64,000 nt of DNA from an uncultured Clostridia bacterium (GCA_944342025.1 CALVMD010000002.1:1-64000); one strand, 5' to 3'. Numbered from the stretch's first letter, positions 8,361 to 17,775 are shown. The notes: generated from the sequence alone by a model not told the origin. A program made the numbers and translations.

Positions 8361-8433
8361 GGTTCCTCCTTCCGCGCAAAACGCCGCCCGCAAAACTGCC
8401 GGACGGCGGCCCTTTTCGCTCCCGTGCGCCCGT

Positions 8434-9150
8434 TCAGCGCGCCGCGCACGCTTTCAGAGCCTCTTTCAGGTCGATCGCGCCCTCGTAGAGCGATTTGCCG
8501 AGCACCGCGCCGTAAACGCCGCTTTCCGCAAGCGCCGAAAGGTCCTTCATCGACGCGACGCCGCCCGACGCGATGACGTTCAGCCCCGTCTCTTTCTGCA
8601 TGCGCACCGTCTCCGATATATTGGCGCCCTGCATCGCGCCGTCTTTGGAAATGTCGGTAAACAGCGCGCACGTTATGCCCATTTTCTTACATTTTTTTCC
8701 GAAGGATACGGCGGAGACGTCCGTCGTTTCCGTCCAGCCCCTGACCGCGAGCATGCCGCCCTTCGCGTCGATCCCCGCCACGATCTTCTCTTTATACCGG
8801 AACGCGGCGAGCGCGAACGCGTCGGGATCGGAAACGGCCATCGTGCCGACGACCACCCTGTCCGCCCCTGCGGAAAGGCGCCTCTCGATGTCTTCCGCGC
8901 GGCGGAGCCCGCCGCCGCTCTGTACCTTTACGCCGAAGCGTTTTTTGATTTCGGAAATAACGGGGTCGATACCGCTCTCCCCCGAAAACGCGCCCGACAG
9001 GTCGACCACGTGCAGCCATTCGGCGCCCGCCTCCGCCCATTTTTCGGCAAATGCGATCGGGTCGCCGTAATCGGTCACGGCGTTTTTATCGCCCTTATAC
9101 AGGCGGACCGCCCTACCGTTCAGAATATCGATCGCGGGAAACAGGATCAT
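8434..9150 (-). CDS. hisA: ProFAR isomerase
   Basis: Isomerises ProFAR to PRFAR, the substrate of HisH/HisF. Phosphate-binding TIM barrel, 238 aa. The general-base Asp is in [13 protein letters not shown] near residue 8, and the acid Asp is in [14 protein letters not shown] near 129. The structural relation to hisF is visible in both halves. A 73-base gap to hisF carries only the hisF ribosome-binding site. AAGGAGG precedes the ATG. Confidence 0.95.
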   Translation of the reverse strand: MILFPAIDILNGRAVRLYKGDKNAVTDYGDPIAFAEKWAEAGAEWLHVVDLSGAFSGESGIDPVISEIKKRFGVKVQSGGGLRRAEDIERRLSAGADRVVVGTMAVSDPDAFALAAFRYKEKIVAGIDAKGGMLAVRGWTETTDVSAVSFGKKCKKMGITCALFTDISKDGAMQGANISETVRMQKETGLNVIASGGVASMKDLSALAESGVYGAVLGKSLYEGAIDLKEALKACAAR

Positions 9151-9197
9151 CGCTTTCCTCCTTATACCGGTAAATATTTCCTAAGAGCGCCGGCGCG

Positions 9198-9785
9198 CTA
9201 CATCCGGCAGAAATTTCTGAGAAGTTTCAGTCCCGCCTCGCCGCTCTTTTCCGGGTGGAACTGCACGCCGTAAACGTTGCCCGCATACACCGCGGAAGGA
9301 TATGTGACGAAGTATTCCGTCCTGGCGCAGGCAAACCCGTCGGGGCAGTCGGCGCGGTAACTGTGAACGAAATAAAAGCTCGTCCCCTCCGCTATGCCGT
9401 CGAACAGGGGCGTCCTGAGTCCGAAAACGCCGTTCCAGCCGATCTGCGGGATCTTGCCCTCGGAAAAGCGCACGACCTGCCCTTTGACAAAGCCCAGTCC
9501 TGCCGTTTCGCCCTCTTCGAAGCTCTTTTCCAACAGAAACTGCATGCCTAAGCAGATCCCCAGAATCTTGGTATCGCGGGCGCGCTCCTTTACGTAAGCG
9601 GCGAGCCCCGTGCGTTCCATTTCCGCCATACCCGCGGCGAACGAACCGACACCGGGAAGAATGAGCTTTTCGCAGCCGTCGAGGGTACTTTTCTCCCCCG
9701 AAACGACCGCCTTTTCGCCGAGATATTCCAAGGCCTTCTGCACCGAACGCAGATTGCCCATGCCGTAATCGAGGATGCCGATCAA
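9198..9785 (-). CDS. hisH: imidazole glycerol phosphate synthase, glutamine amidotransferase subunit
   Basis: Class I glutaminase that feeds ammonia to HisF. The nucleophile Cys is in GICLGMQFL near residue 78. The catalytic His-x-Glu pair is in VQFHPEKSG near 175. The start is TTG at 9785, with AGGAG about 8 bases upstream, and no better ATG fits the conserved MIGILDYGMGN start. It begins one base after the hisB stop, so translation is probably coupled. Confidence 0.94.
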   Translation of the reverse strand: MIGILDYGMGNLRSVQKALEYLGEKAVVSGEKSTLDGCEKLILPGVGSFAAGMAEMERTGLAAYVKERARDTKILGICLGMQFLLEKSFEEGETAGLGFVKGQVVRFSEGKIPQIGWNGVFGLRTPLFDGIAEGTSFYFVHSYRADCPDGFACARTEYFVTYPSAVYAGNVYGVQFHPEKSGEAGLKLLRNFCRM

Positions 9786-9786
9786 T

Positions 9787-10362
9787 TTACAGTACTCCTT
9801 TGGACGAGGGTACCCTGTCCGACACGATCTTTACCGCATCCTGCACGCATTTTGCGAACGCTTTGAAGATCGCCTCCGCCTCGTGATGGAGGTTGCCGCC
9901 TTTGAGAAGATCGATATACAGGTTGACCCCCGCGTTGAACGCGAACGCACGCATGAACTCTTCGACGAGTTCCGCATCGAATTCGCCGATCTTCCCGCTC
10001 ATCTTCTTTTCAAAATTGAGGAAAGGCCTGCCGCTGATGTCCAGCGCGACGAGCGCGGCGCATTCGTCCATCGGCACGACGCGGTCGGAAAACCTGGCGA
10101 TCCCCTTTTTATCGCCGAGCGCCGCCTGAAACGCCTTTCCGAGACAGATGCCCACGTCTTCGACGCTGTGATGAAAGTCGACTTCTGTATCCCCTTCGCA
10201 CCGCACGGTGAGATCTGCGCCCGAATGCACGCTGAAAAGTTCGAGCATGTGATTGAAAAAGCCCACGCCCGTGTCGACGGAAGGGCGGCCTTTCCCGTCC
10301 AGGTCGAGTTTCAGGTAAATTTTCGTCTCCCGCGTATCGCGGGAAATTTCCGCCGTTCTCAT
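9787..10362 (-). CDS. hisB: imidazoleglycerol-phosphate dehydratase
   Basis: Dehydrates imidazole glycerol phosphate to imidazole acetol phosphate using Mn2+. The metal-binding histidine motifs are present in two pseudo-repeats: FFNHMLELF and DFHHSVEDVG near residues 35-71, and GGNLHHEAEAIFKAFA near 160. At 191 aa it is the monofunctional form, so the histidinol phosphatase half of the E. coli fusion is absent and must be encoded elsewhere. ATGA overlap with the hisD stop. Confidence 0.95.
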   Translation of the reverse strand: MRTAEISRDTRETKIYLKLDLDGKGRPSVDTGVGFFNHMLELFSVHSGADLTVRCEGDTEVDFHHSVEDVGICLGKAFQAALGDKKGIARFSDRVVPMDECAALVALDISGRPFLNFEKKMSGKIGEFDAELVEEFMRAFAFNAGVNLYIDLLKGGNLHHEAEAIFKAFAKCVQDAVKIVSDRVPSSKGVL

Positions 10363-11645
10363 GACTTATCCCCCTTTGCGCGAAGGCGCACCGCATTGGC
10401 GTGCGCGTGCAGCCCCTCCGCCTCGGCAAGGCGGACGACGTCGTCCGCGTCCTCTCTGACTGCCTGTTCGCTGTATTTTATAACGCTCATCTTCCTGAGA
10501 AAGATGTCGCGGTTCAGAACCTCGAAAAAGCGCGCCGTGCCGCCCGTGGGCAGCGTGTGATTCGGCCCCGCAAAATAGTCGCCGAGCGGTTCGCTCGTCC
10601 AGCGGCCCAAAAACACGGCGCCCGCGTTCCTGATCTTGGGCAAGAGCCCGTCGCAGTTTTCCGCCGCGATCTCGAGGTGTTCGGGCGCGATCTTGTTGGC
10701 GAGCGCGCACGCCTCGTCGAGATCTCCGACCAGAATGATGCCGCCCGCGTTTTCCACGGAATATGAGGCGATCTCCGAACGGGGAAGGGCGGCAAGCTGT
10801 TTTTCCACTTCCGCCTGCACCTTTTCCGCAAACGCACGGTCGTCGGTGAGGAGAATGGAACGGGCGCGCCTGTCGTGCTCTGCCTGAGACAGAACGTCCG
10901 CCGCCACGAAGGCGGGATCCTGTTTTCCGTCGGCGATGATCAGGATTTCGGAAGGCCCCGCAAGCATGTCGATGCCGACCTTGCCGTACACCTCTTTTTT
11001 TGCAAGCGTGACGTAAATGTTGCCCGGCCCCGCAATGACGTCCACTTCGGGCACGCTCTCCGTGCCGTACGCGAGGGCGGCGATCGCCTGTGCGCCGCCC
11101 GCCTTGATGATCTTTTCCGCGCCGCAGAGATCTGCCGCAACGATCACGGCGGGATGTACCCTGCCGCCCTTGGCGGGCGTCGCCACATAGATATGTTCTA
11201 CCCCCGCCGCCTTTGCGGGCAGAACGCCCATCATGACCGAACTGAAAAGGGGCGCGGTGCCGCCGGGCACATAAATGCCCGCCCGCTCCACCGCGCGCAC
11301 GGCATAACCCGTCGTACGGCCGCTTTTAGTGCGGATATCCTCTTTTACGGGATTTCTGCTGTGATAGGCGAGAATGTTTTCCGCCGCCTTTTTCATGGAG
11401 ACGACGAGCTGTTCGTCCAGGCAGGCGTACGCCGCGTCGATCTCTTCGCGCGTGACGAAGAGATTGTCCGCGCACAGCTTGCTGCCGTCGAATTTTTCGC
11501 AGTACGAAAAGAGCGCCGCATCGCCGCCCTCTCTGACGGCGCGCACGATCTCGCGGACGGCGGCGGCGACCTCTTCGTCGTCGAACCCGCCCCGCGCAAG
11601 GATGGGCGCGGCTTCCCTTTCGTTTTCAAAGATCCTGAATTTCAT
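10359..11645 (-). CDS. hisD: histidinol dehydrogenase
   Basis: Zinc- and NAD-dependent four-electron oxidation of L-histidinol to histidine, the last step of the pathway. It shows the GPSEILIIAD block (about 235) and the metal/substrate block EHDRRARSILLT (about 263), with APEHLEI near 330 and GPNHTLPTGG near 375. The ATG at 11645 is better spaced (about 7 bases) from GGAG than the in-frame ATG at 11651, which overlaps the hisG stop as ATGA. 428 aa is standard. Confidence 0.95.
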   Translation of the reverse strand: MKFRIFENEREAAPILARGGFDDEEVAAAVREIVRAVREGGDAALFSYCEKFDGSKLCADNLFVTREEIDAAYACLDEQLVVSMKKAAENILAYHSRNPVKEDIRTKSGRTTGYAVRAVERAGIYVPGGTAPLFSSVMMGVLPAKAAGVEHIYVATPAKGGRVHPAVIVAADLCGAEKIIKAGGAQAIAALAYGTESVPEVDVIAGPGNIYVTLAKKEVYGKVGIDMLAGPSEILIIADGKQDPAFVAADVLSQAEHDRRARSILLTDDRAFAEKVQAEVEKQLAALPRSEIASYSVENAGGIILVGDLDEACALANKIAPEHLEIAAENCDGLLPKIRNAGAVFLGRWTSEPLGDYFAGPNHTLPTGGTARFFEVLNRDIFLRKMSVIKYSEQAVREDADDVVRLAEAEGLHAHANAVRLRAKGDKS

Positions 11646-11647
11646 CG

Positions 11648-12274
11648 TCATTCTCCGATGTGTTTTTTCATTTCCGCAAGAAGGGGCAGAATCTCCGCCG
11701 CCTTGGTTTTCAGGCTGACTTTGTTGGCGACGAGGCGCGCCGAGATGTCGAACACTTCTTCCAGCACCGCCAGCCCGTTCGCGCGGAGAGTGCCGCCCGA
11801 CTGCACGATATCGAAGATGACGTCCGAAAGCCCCGTGAGCGGCGCAAGCTCGATGGAACCGTGCAGGGGGATGATCTCCACGTCTTCCCCGCGGGAATAA
11901 TAAAGTTTTTTCGCCGTGTTGACGTACTTGGTCGCGACGCGCAGGCGGGGTTTGCCGAGATGTCCCTTCATTTCGGGAAATCCCGCCACGCACAGCCTGC
12001 ACTTTTCAAATCCGAGATCGAGCATTTCATACAGGTCTGCGCCCGCTTCGAGCAGCGTATCCTTGCCCGCGACGCCGATGTCCGCGATCCCGTATTCCAC
12101 ATAAGTCGGAACGTCGGTCGGTTTTACGAAGAAAAAGCGGAACTTTTTATCCGGCGTTTCGAGGACGAGTTTCCTCGTCTCCTCTTTCAGAATCTCGGCA
12201 CGGATGCCGCACCGCACGAAAAGGTCTGCGCACGAATCGGCGAGACGCCCCTTTGCAAGCGCTACGTTCAGCAT
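11648..12274 (-). CDS. hisG: ATP phosphoribosyltransferase, short form
   Basis: First committed step of histidine synthesis, condensing ATP with PRPP. It is the short form (208 aa) without the C-terminal His-feedback domain, so it should work as a hetero-octamer with HisZ, encoded directly upstream. The PRPP-binding motif DVIFDIVQSGGTLRANGL is near residue 150. The start ATG (12272-12274) overlaps the hisZ stop (12268-12270), consistent with coupled synthesis of the two subunits. Confidence 0.95.
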   Translation of the reverse strand: MLNVALAKGRLADSCADLFVRCGIRAEILKEETRKLVLETPDKKFRFFFVKPTDVPTYVEYGIADIGVAGKDTLLEAGADLYEMLDLGFEKCRLCVAGFPEMKGHLGKPRLRVATKYVNTAKKLYYSRGEDVEIIPLHGSIELAPLTGLSDVIFDIVQSGGTLRANGLAVLEEVFDISARLVANKVSLKTKAAEILPLLAEMKKHIGE

Positions 12275-13251
12275 TGCTTTGCACCCCCTTTTCCGATCGC
12301 GCTGAGCGCCCTGCCCATGCCGACGGCGAATCCGACCGCCGTGAGGTCGCGCCCGAACTGCGCGCACAGCCCGTCGTACCGCCCGCCCGAAAGGACGGGC
12401 GCGCCCACGCCCTCGGCAAGTCCGGTAAAGACCATGCCCGAATAATAAGACAGGCTCTTGACCGTGCCGAGGTCGAAAGAAACGTGTTCCGCCGCCCCCG
12501 TCTCCGCAAGATAAGCGTACACTTTTTTGAGATGTTCCAAAGCCGAAAGCGCAAGCGCGTTGTCGGTCAGTTTTTCCGCGCGCGATAAAACTTCCGCCCC
12601 GCCGAACAGGGACGGCAGCGCCAGAAGGGCCGCCTGCGCCCGCTCGCTCGCGCCGCTATGGCGGAGCGCGATCTCGACGTTCACTTCGTCCTTCGCGTTG
12701 ATATAGCCGCGCAGCTCTTCCGCCGCCTCTTCCGAAAGGCCGCTGCCCTCCAAAAGCCCTTTATAAAATCCGACGTGCCCGATGTCGATGATAAAATCCT
12801 TTACCCCGACCGCTTTCAGGCATTCGGCGGCAAACGCCACAACGTACGCGTCGGAACGCGCTCCCGCTTCCCCGAAGATCTCCACGCCCGCCTGCGCCAC
12901 TTCCCGTTCGGAATTGCCGCCTGCGGAAAAATCGTAAATATTGGAAAAATAACACAGGCGCGCCCGCTCCCCGTGCAGCTTGGTCGCCGCGATGCGGGCG
13001 CAGGCGAGCGTCATGTCCGGCCTAAGGACGATGAGTTTTCCGTCTTTGTCCGTCATTTTGAACATTTTCGATTGTTCCACCGCGCTCTCGATGCCCGCGA
13101 ACGTGTCGTAATATTCCAGCCCGGCCGTACGGACGAAGGAAAAGCCTTCCGCCAAAAACTTTCCGCGCAGAGCCGCCTCCGCCCCGTCAAGGGCGCGGCA
13201 CTCGTCGGGCAGGATGTCCCTGACCCCCTGAGGGAGTTTGAAATATGCCAT
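12268..13251 (-). CDS. hisZ: ATP phosphoribosyltransferase regulatory subunit, HisRS-like
   Basis: Paralogue of histidyl-tRNA synthetase that binds histidine and controls the short HisG. It keeps the class II fold blocks (LPQGVRDILPDE at the N-terminus, LRPDMTLACARIAA near 85, the SGGRYDGLCAQFG block near 295) but lacks the C-terminal anticodon-binding domain, ending at 327 aa. GGGAG lies 6 bases before the ATG at 13251. First gene of the his operon; a strong promoter and a palindrome lie upstream. Confidence 0.92.
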   Translation of the reverse strand: MAYFKLPQGVRDILPDECRALDGAEAALRGKFLAEGFSFVRTAGLEYYDTFAGIESAVEQSKMFKMTDKDGKLIVLRPDMTLACARIAATKLHGERARLCYFSNIYDFSAGGNSEREVAQAGVEIFGEAGARSDAYVVAFAAECLKAVGVKDFIIDIGHVGFYKGLLEGSGLSEEAAEELRGYINAKDEVNVEIALRHSGASERAQAALLALPSLFGGAEVLSRAEKLTDNALALSALEHLKKVYAYLAETGAAEHVSFDLGTVKSLSYYSGMVFTGLAEGVGAPVLSGGRYDGLCAQFGRDLTAVGFAVGMGRALSAIGKGGAKQC

Positions 13252-13282
13252 GCGTGTCTCCCGATTATGCAAAATTCATACG

Positions 13283-13306
13283 TTTATGCATATTTTTTTG
13301 CATAAA
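13283..13306. promoter_or_regulatory. candidate operator in the his leader
   Basis: Perfect 8-bp inverted repeat TTTATGCA - 8 bases - TGCATAAA, between the his promoter and hisZ. A third, similar half-site (ATTATGCA) lies at 13264-13271. It sits within the first ~50 transcribed bases, a position suited to a repressor. A small GGCGC/GCGCC hairpin lies just upstream. Which regulator binds is unknown. Confidence 0.5.
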
Positions 13307-13332
13307 ACGCGGCGCAAAGCGCCTTTTTGTAT

Positions 13333-13362
13333 ATTTTAACATTTTTATGCACGGTCTGTCAA
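13333..13362 (-). promoter_or_regulatory. his operon promoter
   Basis: On the minus strand TTGACA (13357-13362) with TAAAAT 18 bases away (TTAAAA at 17). The only good promoter seen for the eight-gene operon. Confidence 0.7.
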
Positions 13363-13404
13363 TGATATCCCGCGCACAGACGAAAAGATTGCGCGCGGAA
13401 TGCG

Positions 13405-15408
13405 TCAATTTAAGACGACCTCTTTGAGGCTCTCGTACTTTTTGAGGGCAAATTCGCGCAAAAGGGCGTTTTCGCCGCCGGCAAACGCCTCGTCGACCAG
13501 CTTTCTCGCCTCGAAAATGACTTCGGGCGGATACCTGAGGTTTCGGATCTCGCTTAAAACCCTGCCGCTCTGGCGCGTACCGAGAAAATCGCCGCCGCCG
13601 CGCATTTTCAAATCGTATTCGGCGATCCTGAACCCGTCCGTGTTCTGTTTGATGACGGCAAGCCGCTCCCTCGCATCCTCGCTGTCCGAACCGCAGAGGA
13701 GAAAACAATAACTCTTTTTGTTCCCGCGCCCCACGCGCCCGCGCAATTGATGCAGCTGAGAAAGACCGAACCGCTCGGCGTTGTAGATGACCATGATGGT
13801 CGCGTCGGGCACGTCGATCCCGACCTCTATGACCGTCGTCGAAACGAGGCAGTCGTATTTTTTTTCTTTGAATGCGGACATGATCTCCGCCTTCTCTTTG
13901 TCCTTCATCTTGCCGTGCAGAAGGGCGAACCGCACGCGGGGCAGGCGGTTTTTCAGCTCGTCGAAAAGCTCGGTCACGCTCATGAGCGAACCCTCGTCGT
14001 CCCCCTCGATCTTGGGGCAGACGAAATAGCTCTGATTCCCCTTTTTCGCCTCCTGCCCGATGTATTCGAGCATGTCGTCGTATTTGCGGTACGGTACGAC
14101 GGCGGTGACGATCTCGGCGCGCGCCTTGGGCTTATCTTTGATCTCAGAGATGTCGAGATCTCCGTAAAAGATGAGGGACAGCGTGCGCGGTATGGGCGTC
14201 GCGGACATGACGAGCATGTCGGCGCCTCCTCCCTTTTCGCCGAGGGCGTTCCGCTGCGCCACGCCGAAACGGTGCTGTTCGTCGCACACGCACAGGGCGA
14301 GGTCTTTGAACGCGACGTCGCCCTGGATGACGGCGTGCGTGCCGCACACGATCCGCGTTTCGCCCGACAAAAGCCCCTTTTTGATTTCACGCTTTTCCTT
14401 TGCGGGCGTAGAACCTGCCAGAAACGCGCTGCCGTATTCGGGGAACATTTTCTGAATGAGACGGAAATTCTGCTCGGCGAGCACCTCCGTCGGCGCGATG
14501 AACGCCGCCTGATAGCCGCTTTTTACCGCCATGAACACGGCCGCCAGCGCGACCGCCGTCTTGCCGCTTCCCACATCGCCCTGCAACAGCCTGTTCATGC
14601 GGGAGGGCGATTTCAGGTTCTCGTAAATGTCGTTGACGGCGCGCTTCTGCCCGTCCGTAAATTCGAAGGGAAAGCGGGCGCAGAACCCTTTCACGTCTTC
14701 CGCCGTGCAGGAATAGCGGCGCACGCGCACGTCGTCTTTATCCCCTTTCAGATAGCGGAACGCGGACAAAAGGATAAAATACTCTTCGAGCGCGATGCGC
14801 GCCGCCGCGGCGTCCTTCGCCTCGAGCGAGGGCGGGTCGTGAATGTCGCGGTACGCCCCCGCGAGGGAAGAAAGGGCGTATTTCTGCACGATCTTGGGCG
14901 GGATGACCGTCTGCGGCAGGCAGACTTTAAGCGCGGCCGAAACCGCGTCGCGCACGGCGCGCTGGGTGAGCGAACCTTTCAGCGAATAGACGGGGACCAC
15001 CCCTTTCAGACGGTAATTTTTATCCAGCGGCTCGAAGGACGGGTTGACCATCGATACGGACCCGTACTTGTTCTGCACCCTGCCGTAAAAGAGATATTCC
15101 CCTTCTTTGAGCTTCTGCTTTACGTAGGGCGCGTTGAACCAGACGGCAGAAAAAAGCTCACCGTCCTGATCGCACCAGACCTTGACAAAGCTGCGCCTGC
15201 CCGTATACACCGTCTGCGGCGGCGAGGCGATGCGGCAGGAAATCAGCACGACGTCGTTATGATAACACGCCGAAAGCCTGACCCTGTGCGTGAGATCGAG
15301 ATAACTTCTCGGATAAAACCGCACGAGGTCTTCGGGCGTAAAAACATTCAGTTTATTGAGGTCTTTTTCCCTCTTTTCGGAAATACCCCGAAGATCGGTC
15401 AGTTTCAA
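13405..15408 (-). CDS. recG: ATP-dependent DNA helicase RecG
   Basis: Rescues stalled replication forks by reversing them and processing Holliday junctions. The N-terminal wedge/OB domain covers roughly residues 1-240, followed by SF2 helicase motifs: QGDVGSGKT (Walker A, about 275), DEQHRFGV (motif II, about 375) and the QLHQLRGRVGRG motif (about 565). The start is TTG at 15408: GGAGGG lies 6 bases upstream and the protein then begins LKLTDLRGI, as RecG proteins do. 667 aa is normal. A terminator separates it from fakA upstream. Confidence 0.95.
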   Translation of the reverse strand: MKLTDLRGISEKREKDLNKLNVFTPEDLVRFYPRSYLDLTHRVRLSACYHNDVVLISCRIASPPQTVYTGRRSFVKVWCDQDGELFSAVWFNAPYVKQKLKEGEYLFYGRVQNKYGSVSMVNPSFEPLDKNYRLKGVVPVYSLKGSLTQRAVRDAVSAALKVCLPQTVIPPKIVQKYALSSLAGAYRDIHDPPSLEAKDAAAARIALEEYFILLSAFRYLKGDKDDVRVRRYSCTAEDVKGFCARFPFEFTDGQKRAVNDIYENLKSPSRMNRLLQGDVGSGKTAVALAAVFMAVKSGYQAAFIAPTEVLAEQNFRLIQKMFPEYGSAFLAGSTPAKEKREIKKGLLSGETRIVCGTHAVIQGDVAFKDLALCVCDEQHRFGVAQRNALGEKGGGADMLVMSATPIPRTLSLIFYGDLDISEIKDKPKARAEIVTAVVPYRKYDDMLEYIGQEAKKGNQSYFVCPKIEGDDEGSLMSVTELFDELKNRLPRVRFALLHGKMKDKEKAEIMSAFKEKKYDCLVSTTVIEVGIDVPDATIMVIYNAERFGLSQLHQLRGRVGRGNKKSYCFLLCGSDSEDARERLAVIKQNTDGFRIAEYDLKMRGGGDFLGTRQSGRVLSEIRNLRYPPEVIFEARKLVDEAFAGGENALLREFALKKYESLKEVVLN

Positions 15409-15479
15409 ACCACACCCTCCTCTGTGCCTGCCGCGGACTCCGCGCGCGGCGCACCGCAAACAATTCCTCCGCACTTTAT

Positions 15480-15510
15480 CAAAAAACGGCGGGTAATTTC
15501 GCCCCGCCGT
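15480..15510 (-). terminator. terminator between fakA and recG
   Basis: 8-bp arms (ACGGCGGG/CCCGCCGT), then TTTTTT on the minus strand. recG therefore needs read-through or its own promoter. Confidence 0.8.
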
Positions 15511-15524
15511 ATGATCTTCCGTTT

Positions 15525-17168
15525 TTATTCAAGCGATACTATATAATAATAGATAGGCTGGCCGCCGTAGTGGAAATCCACGTCGCAGTCCGGGAACTGT
15601 TCGGCAACTTTCGCGGCGAGCGCCTCGGCGTCCTCTTCCGACACGTCTTTGCCGTAATAAAGAGTGATGATCTCGTGCATGCTCTCTTTCAGTCTGCCGA
15701 TAAGCGCGAGCAGCGTTTCGTCCACCGTTTCTCCCTTGGCGAGGATCTTTTTGTCGTCGAGGCCGATAATGTCTCCTTCTTTCAGGTTAAAGCCGTTGAC
15801 GGACGTCGAACGCACGGCATAAGTGACCTGCCCCGCCTTTACGTTGTCCATCGAATGGATCATATCCGTCTTGTTTTCTTCCGCGCTTACCTCTGCATTG
15901 AACGCGAGCGCCGCGGCAAACCCCTGCGGGATGTTTTTGGTCGGAATGACGTGGATCGTACGGTTGGTGACGAGCGCCTTCGCCTGTTCCGCCGCAAGGA
16001 TGATGTTTTTGTTGTTCGGGAACACGAAAACGTGTTCCGCGTTGATCTTCTGCACGGCGGCGGCGATGTCGTTCGCGCTGGGGTTCATCGTCTGCCCGCC
16101 CTCGATCACGCCGTCTACGAGAAGGTCTTTGAAAATGGCGGCAATGCCGTCGCCCGCGCAGACCGCGAGCATACCCATCTCTTTCTTTTCCGCCTCGCGC
16201 TTGGCGCGCAGGGCGCGGTTCTGTTCGAGCATGTTCTCGATCTTCACGCGGTCGAGTTCCCCGAGTTCCACCGCATATTGCAGCGCCTGGCCCGGATTAT
16301 TCGTGTGCACGTGCACTTTTACAAGTTCAAGATCGCCGATGCAGATAACAGAATCGCCGATCGCCATCAGCTTTTCTTTGAGTTTGTCGATATCCGCTAG
16401 CGTCGTCTGTTTTTTCAGGTTGATCACGAAAAACTCGGTGCAATAGGCAAATTCGATCTCTCCGAGATCGAGGTTGATGATGTCGGAATTGTCGCCGAAT
16501 ACGTCTTCGTCTGTTTTGGCAGACGCGTCGAGCACGGCGTCTTCGGCGACTTCTTCGCCGCTTGCGACAGACAAAAAGCCCCTGTATACGCACAAAAGCC
16601 CCATGCCGCCCGAATCGACAACGCCCGCTTTTTTCAGAACGGGCAAAAGTTCAGGCGTCTTCGCGAGGGCTTCTTCGCCCTTGGCGATGACGTCGGTCAG
16701 AAAAACTTTGAAATCTCTGTATTTGGGCGCCGCGGATTTTGCAAATTCGCTCATCATGCGCGCCACGGTAAGCATTGTGCCCTCTTTGGGCTTGGATACG
16801 GCGGAATAGGCGACCTTCGTGCCGTTTTCCATCGCCCTGGCAAAAGCTTTTATGGTGATCTCTTCGTAATTTTTGATCTCCGAACACATGCCTCGGAAAA
16901 GCTGGGACAAAATAACGCCCGAATTTCCTCTGGCTCCTTTCAGCGCGCCCTTCGAAACGGCATCGCAAAGTTCGGACAGGCGGTTGGAAGAACACATGCC
17001 GAGTTCTTTTACCGCGGATTGTATGGTAAGGGACATATTCGTGCCCGTGTCTCCGTCGGGAACGGGGAACACGTTCAGAGAGTCCACCTTTGTTCTGTTT
17101 ATTTCAAGCACCTTGGCGCCCGAAATGATCATCTTTCGGAATTCGGTGCCGCTGACCGTTTTTGGCAT
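15525..17168 (-). CDS. fakA: fatty acid kinase subunit FakA / YloV (DhaL domain)
   Basis: ATP-binding subunit of the fatty acid kinase, which phosphorylates exogenous fatty acids carried by FakB (DegV-fold) partners for phospholipid synthesis. The N-terminal DhaL domain has the Mg-ATP motif NVFPVPDGDTGTNM (about 32-45) and the GARGNSGVILSQ loop near 98. A middle domain and a C-terminal DegV-like domain follow. At 547 aa it matches FakA. No fakB gene is present in the window. It follows asp23 by 29 bases, the order typical of Firmicutes (L28, Asp23, YloV, RecG). Confidence 0.88.
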   Translation of the reverse strand: MPKTVSGTEFRKMIISGAKVLEINRTKVDSLNVFPVPDGDTGTNMSLTIQSAVKELGMCSSNRLSELCDAVSKGALKGARGNSGVILSQLFRGMCSEIKNYEEITIKAFARAMENGTKVAYSAVSKPKEGTMLTVARMMSEFAKSAAPKYRDFKVFLTDVIAKGEEALAKTPELLPVLKKAGVVDSGGMGLLCVYRGFLSVASGEEVAEDAVLDASAKTDEDVFGDNSDIINLDLGEIEFAYCTEFFVINLKKQTTLADIDKLKEKLMAIGDSVICIGDLELVKVHVHTNNPGQALQYAVELGELDRVKIENMLEQNRALRAKREAEKKEMGMLAVCAGDGIAAIFKDLLVDGVIEGGQTMNPSANDIAAAVQKINAEHVFVFPNNKNIILAAEQAKALVTNRTIHVIPTKNIPQGFAAALAFNAEVSAEENKTDMIHSMDNVKAGQVTYAVRSTSVNGFNLKEGDIIGLDDKKILAKGETVDETLLALIGRLKESMHEIITLYYGKDVSEEDAEALAAKVAEQFPDCDVDFHYGGQPIYYYIVSLE

Positions 17169-17197
17169 GAAAAAAAATCACTCCTTTCTGAAGGGGG

Positions 17198-17548
17198 TCA
17201 CAGTTTGACCCCGATGATATTGACGTTGACCGTGTCAACGATCATACCCGTAAATTTCTCGACTCTGTATTTCACGCTCTCTTTAAGCGACTCGGCGACC
17301 GCATTGATAGAGACGCCGAATTTGATGATGACATATACGTCGATATAGATGCGGTCCCCGACGGTGGTGACTTTCACGCCCCGGCCCTGCGGGCTCTTGT
17401 TGAAAAGTTCGGAAAGGCTGTCCGTAAAACGGCGCGAAACGGTTTCGACGATGCCGTAACATTCCATCGCCGCCTGAGACGCGACCTTTGCGATCGCAAG
17501 GTCGGAAATCGTGATCTTTCCGTAGGCATTACTCGTATTTACTGACAT
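17198..17548 (-). CDS. Asp23/Gls24 family envelope stress protein
   Basis: Small (116 aa) protein with an Asp23/DUF322 domain. It has the AKVASQAAMECYGIVE block near 20 and the long amphipathic C-terminal part VIIKFGVSINAVAESLKE. Members often sit at the membrane and are linked to envelope stress. First gene of the asp23-fakA unit, with its own promoter and GGGAG before the ATG. Divergent from rpmB, the order conserved in many Firmicutes. Confidence 0.88.
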   Translation of the reverse strand: MSVNTSNAYGKITISDLAIAKVASQAAMECYGIVETVSRRFTDSLSELFNKSPQGRGVKVTTVGDRIYIDVYVIIKFGVSINAVAESLKESVKYRVEKFTGMIVDTVNVNIIGVKL

Positions 17549-17573
17549 AAAAGTTCACTCCCGTATCACACAT

Positions 17574-17602
17574 ATTTTATACTATTTTCTCTTCTTTTGC
17601 AA
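17574..17602 (-). promoter_or_regulatory. asp23-fakA promoter
   Basis: On the minus strand TTGCAA (17597-17602), 17 bases, TAAAAT (17574-17579). Confidence 0.6.
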
Positions 17603-17673
17603 GAGAAATACGAATTGCGCGGACAATATTTTTTTAATTTCGCAATTTTTTGCCCGAATACGCGCAAAAACGA

Positions 17674-17702
17674 TTGATTTTTTTTTCATCTTTTGCTATA
17701 TT
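17674..17702 (+). promoter_or_regulatory. rpmB promoter
   Basis: TTGATT (17674-17679), 17 bases, TATATT (17697-17702) with a TGC extension. The 65-base leader has GCTCGCTTGAGC followed by GGGGCGCTTTTTTT, which might act as an attenuator. Confidence 0.6.
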
Positions 17703-17775
17703 ATTACTGCTCGCTTGAGCGGGGCGCTTTTTTTGTGCGCTCATTTTTAAACGATTACATCCGTGGAGGTGCCAT

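Noticed and set aside
10359-12002. hisD read as a 547-aa protein
   Set aside because: The first part is hisG read in another frame; the ATG next to the hisG stop has the ribosome-binding site and the conserved N-terminus.
13747-15546. 599-codon open frame on the plus strand
   Set aside because: Antisense to recG with shadow-type composition; recG motifs are complete.
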